From Pseudomonadota bacterium (lineage in GTDB: Bacteria; Pseudomonadota; Alphaproteobacteria; Elsterales; Elsteraceae): a stretch of 9,022 nucleotides of DNA. Shown here one piece after another: positions 1 through 5,350 of the stretch. The notes under the pieces are model-generated. The model searched no databases. It had not been told where the DNA came from and saw only the letters and a program-made list of their open reading frames with translations. Each line of letters starts with the position of its first letter. The stretch's first letter is position 1. Made by a program: the position numbers and the translations under genes. Where the stretch lies: contig JACQAI010000300.1 of the NCBI GenBank assembly GCA_016195115.1, forward strand, positions 1-9,022, read 5' to 3'.

Positions 1-1
1 C

Positions 2-814
2 TGGCAATCGACCGAGATCGCGCGGCTGGCGCGCGGCCCCAGCGTGCTCGCGCCGGCTGTCGAGGTAATGGCGTCGCAGCTCTTGTCGCCCGATCTGCGC
101 GAGCGCATCCGCCTGCATCTGACGGCGTGGATCGGGCGCGAGATCGAGCGCCGGCTGGCAGCGCTGTTCGCGGCGCGGCGCGCCGCGCTCGATGGCGCCG
201 CGCGCGGCCTGGTCTACCAGCTGACCGAGGCGCTCGGCACCTTGCCGCGCGCCGCGGTCGAGCTCCAGCTCGCCGAGCTCGACGCGTCCGACCGCAAGCG
301 CCTGGGGGCGCTCGGCGTGCGGCTCGGCGTCGAGTGCGTCTACCTGAAACCCTTGCTGACACCGGCGGCGATGGCGTTCCGCGCCCAGCTCTACGCGCTG
401 GCGCACGGCCTCAAGCCGCCCACGCTGGCCGATCCGGCCAAGCCGTCGCAGCGCTGCGATGCGGCATCGCCGCCGGCGCTCTACGAGGCCGCCGGTTTCC
501 GCCTGCTCGGCAACCGCGCGGTCCGGCCGGACGCGCTCGAGCGCTTCGCCCAGCAGGTGCGCGCGCTCGCCAAGCAGGGGGCCTTCGTGCCCAGCCCTGC
601 CCTGGCCGGCACGATCGGCTGCAAGGCGGCCGAGCTCGCCGGCCTGATCCGCGCGCTCGGCTACCGCATCCGCGGCACCGCCGCGGGCGACGCGCCCGAA
701 CTCACGGTCGGGGGCCGCCGCAGGCGGCCGCCCGAGCGGCCGCCGCGCCCGGCGCGCGACACCGCCGACTCGCCGTTCGCCAAGCTCAAGGAGCACCAGC
801 TGGCGCGCCGATGA
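2..814 (+). CDS. Helicase (Suv3/MgpS-like), C-terminal part, 5' end outside window
   Basis: The frame is open from the left edge to the TGA at 812-814, giving 270 visible residues. The helicase motor domains lie upstream and are not seen, so the call rests on the C-terminal region: an Ala/Leu/Arg-rich helical segment with a 'RGLVYQLTEALGTLPR' stretch and an 'LGVRLGVECVYLKPLLTPAA' stretch, which I recognise from alphaproteobacterial Suv3-like DEAD/H-box helicases. The last 50 residues are Arg/Pro-rich and look disordered, ending in 'SPFAKLKEHQLARR'. Its stop overlaps the start of the S4-domain gene (ATGA), so the two are probably translated as a coupled pair, which fits an RNA-related role for both. 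A GTG at 44 and ATGs further on are internal and not the real start. Substrate (RNA or DNA) cannot be decided from this fragment. Confidence 0.75.
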   Translation, partial: WQSTEIARLARGPSVLAPAVEVMASQLLSPDLRERIRLHLTAWIGREIERRLAALFAARRAALDGAARGLVYQLTEALGTLPRAAVELQLAELDASDRKRLGALGVRLGVECVYLKPLLTPAAMAFRAQLYALAHGLKPPTLADPAKPSQRCDAASPPALYEAAGFRLLGNRAVRPDALERFAQQVRALAKQGAFVPSPALAGTIGCKAAELAGLIRALGYRIRGTAAGDAPELTVGGRRRRPPERPPRPARDTADSPFAKLKEHQLARR

Positions 815-1143
815 GCGGGCTCAATCGCACCACCGACGCCGCCGCAGGGCGCGCCCAGGTCGACGCCAACGATGGCCAGCGCCTCGACAAATGGCTGTGG
901 GCGGCGCGCTTCTTCAAGTCGCGCACCGCCGCGTCGGCGCTGTGCGCCGCCGGCAAGATCCGCATGAGCGGCCGGGTGATCAGCAAGGCCCACGTCACGG
1001 TGCGGGTCGGCGACGTGCTGACCTTCCCGCTCGGCCGCCACATCCGCGTCGTCCGGGTGCTGGCGCTGGCGGTCCGGCGCGGCCCCGCGCCCGAGGCCCG
1101 CGCGCTCTACGAGGACCTCAACCCGGTGCCCGGCGCGTCCTGA
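811..1143 (+). CDS. hslR: S4-domain RNA-binding protein, Hsp15 (HslR) family
   Basis: This 110-residue protein carries a typical S4 RNA-binding fold: 'RLDKWLWAARFFKSR' at residues 24-38, then 'GKIRMSG' and 'VTVRVGDVLTF', as in Hsp15. In E. coli, Hsp15 binds stalled 50S subunits carrying nascent chains and helps recycle them; other members of this small S4 group are less well defined. The ATG at 811 overlaps the helicase stop (ATGA). The nearest Shine-Dalgarno-like AAGGAG (788-793) is 17 bases away, too far to be ideal, so reinitiation after the helicase is the likely mode of translation. The N-terminal 20 residues before the S4 domain are polar and probably flexible. The tail lacks the long basic extension of E. 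coli Hsp15, so the precise ribosome role is inferred. The helicase/S4 pairing is common in alphaproteobacteria. Confidence 0.85.
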   Translation: MSGLNRTTDAAAGRAQVDANDGQRLDKWLWAARFFKSRTAASALCAAGKIRMSGRVISKAHVTVRVGDVLTFPLGRHIRVVRVLALAVRRGPAPEARALYEDLNPVPGAS

Positions 1144-1161
1144 CACCCCCTTGGCAGCACC

Positions 1162-1189
1162 TTGCCCCGCCGGAACGGCCGACTATGAT
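1162..1189 (+). promoter_or_regulatory. Candidate sigma70 promoter for fdxA
   Basis: TTGCCC at 1162-1167 (4 of 6 matches to TTGACA) and TATGAT at 1184-1189 (5 of 6 to TATAAT) are separated by 16 bases. Transcription would start near 1196, leaving a leader of about 150 nt before fdxA. It is the best match I found in the 206-bp gap after hslR; no experimental support. Confidence 0.45.
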
Positions 1190-1349
1190 ACGGGCCCGAT
1201 CGCGACCCGGGGCTGCGCGCAGGGGGGTCTTGCGCGGTTCGGCCGAGTGGACCCGAGCGTCCCAGATCGCGGCTTCCCCGATGGCTTGCGCCCATGACGT
1301 GAGGCCGCCGCCGCGGGTGCGCGGTACGGGGTACAGGAGACGGTAGACG

Positions 1350-1691
1350 ATGACGTACGTGGTCAAAGAGAGCTGCATCAAGTGCAAGTACATGGACTGC
1401 GTCGAAGTCTGTCCGGTGGACTGCTTCTACGAGGGCGAGAACATGCTCGTCATCCACCCCGACGAGTGCATCGACTGCGGCGTCTGCGAGCCCGAGTGCC
1501 CGGTCGAGGCGATCGTGCCCGACAGCGATCCCAGCGCCGAGAAATGGCTCGCGCACAATCGCGACTTCTCAACCACATGGCCCAACATCACGCGCAAGGG
1601 CGAGGCGCCGGCGGACGCCGACGCCTGGAAGGACGTTCAGGATAAGTTCGCCCAGCACTTCAGCGCGAATCCGGGCAAGAAGAAGGGCTAA
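1350..1691 (+). CDS. fdxA: Ferredoxin FdxA, 7Fe type ([3Fe-4S][4Fe-4S])
   Basis: A 113-residue low-potential electron carrier closely resembling Azotobacter vinelandii ferredoxin I. Cysteines fall at 9, 12, 17, 21, 25, 40, 43, 46 and 50. By homology Cys9, Cys17 and Cys50 hold the [3Fe-4S] cluster (Cys12 free) and Cys21, Cys40, Cys43 and Cys46 hold the [4Fe-4S] cluster. The 'CPVDCFYEG' and 'HPDECIDCGVCEPECP' blocks are diagnostic. The C-terminal 50 residues are the usual helical extension of the FdxA group, ending in a Lys-rich tail. AGGAG at 1335-1339 lies 10 bases before the ATG and fixes the start. The gene seems to be its own transcription unit, with gaps of 206 bp before and 334 bp after. 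Its redox partner is not encoded nearby. The following carD gene is a frequent neighbour of fdxA in alphaproteobacteria. Confidence 0.96.
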   Translation: MTYVVKESCIKCKYMDCVEVCPVDCFYEGENMLVIHPDECIDCGVCEPECPVEAIVPDSDPSAEKWLAHNRDFSTTWPNITRKGEAPADADAWKDVQDKFAQHFSANPGKKKG

Positions 1692-2025
1692 GGCGATCGG
1701 CGCCGCGGATTCGGCGACAGCGACTCCTACCAATTGCTGCGCCACGGACGACAGACCCCCTAGGGATTGAGGAAGGCGGCTCGCAAAGCAGCTATGCGCC
1801 CGTCGCAGGGGGGCGTACGGGGTGATTCGGCTACCCTTTTTCGGGGCGATGTGATATACACTTTCTCGACGATTTGGACGCCGCGGACGCCTTCCGAGGC
1901 CGCGTTGGCGGGTTCGAAAATCACAGCAGATGAGACGACTGGCATGACCCCGCGCGCCGGCAGCCAGGATCGTTTTGTCTCTGAACCGGACCAGCACGGC
2001 TGCGTGCATTTCGAGTGGGTAGACA
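1692..2025. other. 334-bp intergenic region between fdxA and carD
   Basis: No convincing gene. A frame open from a TTG at 1767 to 2033 (88 codons) has no ribosome-binding site, reads out of frame into carD, and resembles nothing I recognise. The segment 1830-1990 is visibly less GC-rich than the genes around it, as expected of a promoter/leader. A likely promoter element at 1852-1860 would give a carD leader of about 160 nt. No clear intrinsic terminator with a T-run follows fdxA. Confidence 0.6.
1852..1860 (+). promoter_or_regulatory. Candidate extended -10 promoter element for carD
   Basis: TGATATACA reads as a TGn extension joined to TATACA, a 4-of-6 match to TATAAT. No good -35 hexamer sits 16-18 bases upstream (the region around 1832-1837 reads TACCCT), so it would rely on the extended -10 contact. 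It lies in the AT-richer part of the fdxA-carD gap. Confidence 0.35.
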
Positions 2026-2526
2026 ATGCCTAAGGACAACAACGACTTTCTCACGGGCGATTTCGTGGTCTATCCGTCCCACGGGGTCGGCAAGATCACC
2101 AGCCTCGAGAACCAGCAGATCGCCGGCTACGACCTCAAGGTCTTCGTGATCTCGTTCGAGAAGGACCGCATGACCTTGCGCCTGCCGATCGGCAAGGCGC
2201 GCTCGGCCGGCCTGCGCAAGCTGAGCTCGCCGACCGAGATGAAGGCAGCGCTCGCCAAGCTGCGCGGCAAGACGCGCGCCAAGCGCACGATGTGGAGCCG
2301 GCGCGCCCAGGAGTACGAGGCCAAGATCAACTCGGGCGATCCGGCGTCGATCGCCGAGGTCGTGCGCGACCTCTATCGCAACGCCGGCCAGGCCGACCAG
2401 TCGTACAGCGAGCGCCAGATCTTCCAGGCGGCGATGGACCGGCTGGTGCGCGAGTTCGCCGCGGTCGAGAAGATCGACGAGGCGACCGCGACCAAGAAGC
2501 TCGAGGAGCTGCTCCAGGCGGCTTGA
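2026..2526 (+). CDS. carD: CarD/CdnL-family RNA polymerase-binding transcription regulator
   Basis: A 166-residue protein that by family binds the RNA polymerase beta subunit through an N-terminal Tudor-like domain and stabilises open promoter complexes, mainly at rRNA and other housekeeping promoters. Residues 8-66 form that domain ('GDFVVYPSHGVGKI' at 11-24, 'RLPIGKARSAGLRKLSS' at 52-68). Residues 70-160 are the helical C-terminal domain. Trp90 in 'KRTMWSRRAQEYEAKI' corresponds to the tryptophan (W85 in M. tuberculosis CarD) that wedges into the upstream fork of the transcription bubble. The ATG at 2026 is preceded only by a weak GAGTGGG (2013-2019). The stop overlaps the next start (TGATG), tying it to the phosphatase-fold gene. 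Length is normal for the alphaproteobacterial group. Confidence 0.95.
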   Translation: MPKDNNDFLTGDFVVYPSHGVGKITSLENQQIAGYDLKVFVISFEKDRMTLRLPIGKARSAGLRKLSSPTEMKAALAKLRGKTRAKRTMWSRRAQEYEAKINSGDPASIAEVVRDLYRNAGQADQSYSERQIFQAAMDRLVREFAAVEKIDEATATKKLEELLQAA

Positions 2527-3332
2527 TGCGGCAGCCGGACAGCGAGAGGTTCGCGCTTCTCCGCCGCTGCGACCGGATCTGGGCGGTTGCCTCGATTCAT
2601 GGTGACGCCGACCGTCTGATCGCGCTGCACGATCAGCTGTCGCGCCGCATCGCGATCAACGATCGCGTCGTCTATCTCGGCAACTACATGGGTGTCGGGC
2701 CGCAGGTCCACGCCGTGCTCGACCAGCTGATCGCGTTCCGCCGCTGGCTGATCGCGCGGCCGCTGGCGTTTGCGACCGACGTCGTGTTCCTGCGCGGTGC
2801 CCAGGAGGAGATGTGGAGCAAGCTGCTGCAGCTGCAGTTCGCGTCCAATCCGTCCGAGGTGCTGCGGTGGCTGCTCGACCACGGCACCGCCGCGACCTTG
2901 ACGGCCTACGGCGGCGACCCGACCTACGCCGTCCAGGTCGTGCGCGAGGGCCCGGTGGCGATGACACGCTGGACCGGCGGCCTGCGGGCGGCCTTGGCCG
3001 CGGCGCCCGGCCACCAGCCGTTCCTCAGCAGCCTGCGCCGCGCCGCCTTCACCGACGACCAGAGCCTCTTGTTCGTGCACGCCGGCATCGACGTGTCGCG
3101 GCCGCTCGACGCCCAGTCCGACAGCTTCTGGTGGGCTGCCGGCGCGTTCGGGCGCATCACCGAGCCCTACGAGGGCTTCAAGCTGATCGTGCGCGGCTAC
3201 GACCCTCAGCACGCCGGGCTGGTCGCCACGCCCTACACCGTGTCGCTCGACCGCGGCTGCGGCTTCGGCGGCGCGCTGCTCGCGGCGTGCTTCGACCGCG
3301 CCGGCCAGGTGATCGAGACCCTAGAAGCCTGA
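2526..3332 (+). CDS. Metallophosphoesterase-fold protein with degenerate active site (predicted pseudo-phosphatase)
   Basis: A 268-residue protein with the layout of PPP-type Ser/Thr phosphatases but with most metal ligands replaced. Compared with lambda phosphatase motifs: GDIHG becomes ASIHG (Asp to Ser23, His25 kept); GDxxDRG becomes GNYMGVG (Asp to Asn53; the later Asp and Arg also lost); RGNHE becomes RGAQE (Asn to Ala92, general-acid His to Gln93); the 'LFVHAGID' His185 is kept; the final HGHTP becomes RGYDP (His to Tyr225). The fold-bearing stretches around these motifs are intact and there is no frameshift, so the gene seems maintained. It starts on the carD stop codon (TGATG), with the ATG at 2526 the only start fitting both the overlap and the first strand. 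I infer a binding or regulatory role rather than phosphatase activity. The link to CarD is by gene coupling only. Confidence 0.8.
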   Translation: MRQPDSERFALLRRCDRIWAVASIHGDADRLIALHDQLSRRIAINDRVVYLGNYMGVGPQVHAVLDQLIAFRRWLIARPLAFATDVVFLRGAQEEMWSKLLQLQFASNPSEVLRWLLDHGTAATLTAYGGDPTYAVQVVREGPVAMTRWTGGLRAALAAAPGHQPFLSSLRRAAFTDDQSLLFVHAGIDVSRPLDAQSDSFWWAAGAFGRITEPYEGFKLIVRGYDPQHAGLVATPYTVSLDRGCGFGGALLAACFDRAGQVIETLEA

Positions 3333-3334
3333 GT

Positions 3335-3364
3335 GCGCTCGCGGGGCTTGCGCCCCTGCCGCGC
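3335..3364 (-). repeat. REP-like palindromic repeat, copy A (inverted)
   Basis: Begins 3 bases after the stop of the phosphatase-fold gene. Its reverse complement matches 5180-5208 throughout, apart from one extra base in the loop (30 versus 29 nt). It can fold as GGGGC (3343-3347) / GCCCC (3352-3356) with a 4-nt loop. It could also help end transcription of the carD operon, but there is no T-run. Confidence 0.65.
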
Positions 3365-3503
3365 GGCGCCCGAGACTCAATTTCACAGACGCGGAAATAT
3401 CGTTAGTCTGGTCACGGCGGGACCGCGCCGGCGGGACCGCCGAACGTTGCTCCGACGACGGGCGTGGCACGGTGGGTCGCGGGATGGCTTCAGGGACAGA
3501 GTG

Positions 3504-4469
3504 ATGCGAACGGAGTTGTTTCCCGCGATCGAGCCGTACGCCAGCGGCATGATGCCGCTCGACGCCGGCCACGCGATGTACTGGGAGCAATCGGGCAATC
3601 CGCGCGGCATCCCGGTCTTGTTCCTGCACGGCGGCCCGGGCGCCGGTGCGTCGCCGACGCATCGGCGCTTCTTCGATCCGGCGTTCTATCGCATCGTTGT
3701 GTTCGATCAGCGCGGCAGCGGCCGCTCGTCGCCGCTCGGCGAGCTCACCGCGAACACCACCGCGCACTTGGTCGCGGATATCGAAGTCTTGCGCCGGCTG
3801 CTCGAGATCGATGCCTGGCTGGTGTTCGGCGGCTCGTGGGGCTCGACCCTCGCGCTGGCCTACGGCGAGGCCCACCCGGAGCGCTGCCTGGGCTTCGTCC
3901 TGCGCGGCGTGTTCCTGTGCCGGCCGTCCGAGATCGAGTGGTTCCTCTACGGCATGCGCACGGTGTTCCCCGAGGCGTGGCGCGACTTTGCCGGCTTCCT
4001 GCCGGAGGCCGAGCAGGGCGATCTGCTGCGCGGCTACTACCGCCGCCTGATCGACCCCGACCCGGCGGTCCACCTGCCGGCGGCGCGCGTGTGGAGCCGC
4101 TACGAGGGCGCCTGCTCGACCCTGCTGCCGAATGTCGAGGCGACCGCCAACTTCGCCGACGATCGCGTCGCACTCGGGCTCGCGCGCATGGAAGCGCACT
4201 ATTTCGTCAACCGGATCTTCCTGCCCGACAACGCGCTGCTCGACAACATCGGGCGGCTGCGGCGCCATCCCGCGACCATCGTCCAGGGTCGCTACGACAT
4301 GGTGTGCCCGATCATGACCGCCGACGATCTCGCGCGCGCGTGGCCCGAGGCGCGCTACATCGTCGTGCCCGACGCCGGCCATTCGGCGCTCGAGCCGGGG
4401 GTGCGCGCCGGCCTGGTCGGCGCCACCGAGCGCTTCAAGGAGGAGCGCCGGGCGATCGCCGCCCAGTGA
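3504..4469 (+). CDS. pip: Proline iminopeptidase (alpha/beta hydrolase, peptidase family S33)
   Basis: A 321-residue cytoplasmic aminopeptidase that removes N-terminal proline from peptides. Motifs in order: 'HGGPGAG' (42-48, oxyanion hole), 'DQRGSGRS' (67-74), 'GGSWGS' (108-113) with nucleophile Ser110, 'GRYDMVCP' with Asp265, and 'DAGHSA' with His293. The triad spacing nearly equals that of the Xanthomonas enzyme (Ser110, Asp266, His294) and the length is normal. The N-terminus 'ELFPAIEPYASGMMPLD' matches the family start. AGGGA (3492-3496) lies 7 bases before the ATG at 3504; the frame is open further upstream to 3333 but that part is Arg-rich, unlike the family, and overlaps a repeat. The gene stands alone: 171 bp after the carD operon and closed by a hairpin. 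Family members vary in preference for Pro-containing peptides, so specificity is by homology. Confidence 0.95.
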   Translation: MRTELFPAIEPYASGMMPLDAGHAMYWEQSGNPRGIPVLFLHGGPGAGASPTHRRFFDPAFYRIVVFDQRGSGRSSPLGELTANTTAHLVADIEVLRRLLEIDAWLVFGGSWGSTLALAYGEAHPERCLGFVLRGVFLCRPSEIEWFLYGMRTVFPEAWRDFAGFLPEAEQGDLLRGYYRRLIDPDPAVHLPAARVWSRYEGACSTLLPNVEATANFADDRVALGLARMEAHYFVNRIFLPDNALLDNIGRLRRHPATIVQGRYDMVCPIMTADDLARAWPEARYIVVPDAGHSALEPGVRAGLVGATERFKEERRAIAAQ

Positions 4470-4497
4470 CCGCGCGCGTCCGCGCGCCTCAGCGGTC
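4468..4497 (+). terminator. GC-rich hairpin at the end of pip, terminator-like
   Basis: GACCGC (4468-4473) pairs with GCGGTC (4492-4497), enclosing an inner stem GCGCG (4474-4478) / CGCGC (4483-4487). That makes 11 base pairs with a 4-nt bulge on the 3' side, starting within the pip stop codon. No T-run follows, so it may block or protect the transcript end rather than act as a classical intrinsic terminator. Confidence 0.4.
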
Positions 4498-4616
4498 GAG
4501 CGCGGCATGCGCGACCATCAGGTGACCAACTCAACGCAAAGGCCACCGCCGACGCCGTTACACGACATCTGTGATCCCCGCCTGGAGGTTCATCGTGCAC
4601 GGCTGGCCTCGATCTC

Positions 4617-4840
4617 ATGCCTCGCCGCTATAGCATTCTCCGTCGGCCTCTCCTCGACCAGGATTTCGAGTGGGACTCGGAGAAGTCGGATACGAATCTC
4701 GAGAAGCACGGTCTTGACCTCGCCGCGGCGCGCCTGCCGGACATGTTATCTTCGCGATCTACACCATGCGCGCCGGCCGTTGTCGTTTGATCTCGGCCCG
4801 CTTCGCCACCGCCGAGGAGGCGGCTCTTTATCATGAGTGA
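4617..4840 (+). pseudogene. brnT: brnT toxin remnant (internal deletion plus frameshift)
   Basis: BrnT is the ribonuclease toxin of the BrnTA type II toxin-antitoxin family, usually about 90-100 residues. Two halves are recognisable in different frames. From the ATG at 4617, one frame gives 'DFEWDSEKSDTNLEKHGLDL', the BrnT N-terminus, and then runs out of family to a TGA at 4788-4790. A second frame, from about 4736 to the TGA at 4838-4840, gives 'GHVIFAIYT' then 'RCRLISARFATAEEAALYHE', the BrnT C-terminus. The middle of the protein (I estimate 25-35 residues) is missing and the junction is out of frame, so no functional toxin can be made. The C-terminal frame still overlaps the next ATG by 8 bases, the normal brnT-brnA arrangement. 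GC content of 4621-4860 is about 62% by my count, lower than the flanking genes, which suggests an acquired module. Confidence 0.75.
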
Positions 4841-5084
4841 TACCCGGTCCCCGCGGATCGATCTGGAACGCGCGAAGCACGGGCCCACGGCCGAGGATCT
4901 TAAGGCGATGCCGGCGACGATGGCTGCCGATTGGGCTGATGCGACCGTGATACTCCCGGTCGATCGGGACATCTTCGAGGAGGCCGCCGCCAAGCAGCGC
5001 GTGCGCGCGGCCCAGGCGGCAAAGAACCCCGGCGACCGGAAGAAGGACCAGGGAACGCGAGCCCGCAAGAAAGTCGGCCGGTGA
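4833..5084 (+). CDS. brnA: Short BrnA-like antitoxin (putative), orphaned
   Basis: An 83-residue basic protein in the position of BrnA, the antitoxin and autorepressor of BrnT. The ATG at 4833 overlaps the end of the brnT C-terminal frame, and AGGAGG (4815-4820) lies 12 bases upstream inside the brnT tail. Residues about 18-52 ('TAEDLKAMPATMAADWADA', then 'VILPVDRDIFEEA') resemble the acidic linker and the start of the ribbon-helix-helix domain of BrnA proteins. The usual C-terminal ribbon-helix-helix (a strand, then 'RLDxDVLxWF' and 'YQTRINAVLRAY') is absent; it is replaced by a Lys/Arg/Gln-rich tail ('RKKDQGTRARKKVGR'). It may therefore be truncated or diverged and not able to bind its operator. 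The position is stronger evidence than the sequence; it could also be an unrelated small basic protein. Confidence 0.55.
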   Translation: MSDTRSPRIDLERAKHGPTAEDLKAMPATMAADWADATVILPVDRDIFEEAAAKQRVRAAQAAKNPGDRKKDQGTRARKKVGR

Positions 5085-5147
5085 AATCTTCGAGATCCTG
5101 ACGCGAGATTTTGGCGTTCGGTGCGAGGTCTGAGCGCCCAACCCGCA

Positions 5148-5171
5148 GCAGGAGCGCAGCCCCGCAAGCGC
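5148..5171 (+). repeat. REP-like palindromic repeat, copy B
   Basis: Matches 22 of 24 positions of 5185-5208, in direct orientation, 37 bases start to start. Core GGAGCGCAGCCCCGC. The left hairpin arm has one change relative to the other copies, weakening its stem. Confidence 0.55.
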
Positions 5172-5179
5172 CCCTGACA

Positions 5180-5208
5180 GCGCGGCAGGGGCGCAGCCCC
5201 GCGAGCGC
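5180..5208 (+). repeat. REP-like palindromic repeat, copy C
   Basis: Contains the perfect hairpin GGGGC-GCA-GCCCC at 5188-5200, flanked by GCGCGGCA on the left and GCGAGCGC on the right. It is the inverted twin of 3335-3364 (one indel) and the direct repeat of 5148-5171. It lies in the 266-bp gap between the brnA-like gene and the patatin gene, which holds no other recognisable gene. Confidence 0.65.
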
Positions 5209-5350
5209 TTGCAACCGAGCCGCCCGCTCCCGGGCCCCATCCCCGCCGGCGCGGCCCAGTGCCGCGCCGCGCGCCCCGGGTACGCGTTGTAGTTCCGTTT
5301 GGCGGCATTTTGAGCCATCTTTGGCAGATCCCCGCTGATCGAGGCCCGCC

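Noticed and set aside
1208..1218. A possible fourth copy of the REP-like repeat (11-base match, inverted)
   Set aside because: Only the hairpin core half matches; at this GC content an 11-base match is too weak.
1230..1270. A tRNA-Ser-like D-arm sequence (GGCCGAGTGG)
   Set aside because: No acceptor stem, anticodon arm or T-arm can be built around it.
1767..2033. An 88-codon frame between fdxA and carD
   Set aside because: TTG start without ribosome site, overlaps the carD start in another frame, and no family resemblance.
3379..3401. An ATTTC/GAAAT inverted repeat upstream of pip as an operator
   Set aside because: Only 5-bp arms with no matching promoter hexamers; chance is likely.
3333..3503. 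An N-terminal extension of proline iminopeptidase by 57 codons
   Set aside because: The extension is Arg-rich and unlike the family; it overlaps a repeat, whereas the ATG at 3504 has a good ribosome site and gives the family's usual N-terminus.
3321..4508. A 395-codon minus-strand frame opposite pip
   Set aside because: Antisense to proline iminopeptidase, which has a complete catalytic triad; the minus-strand product has no recognisable motif.
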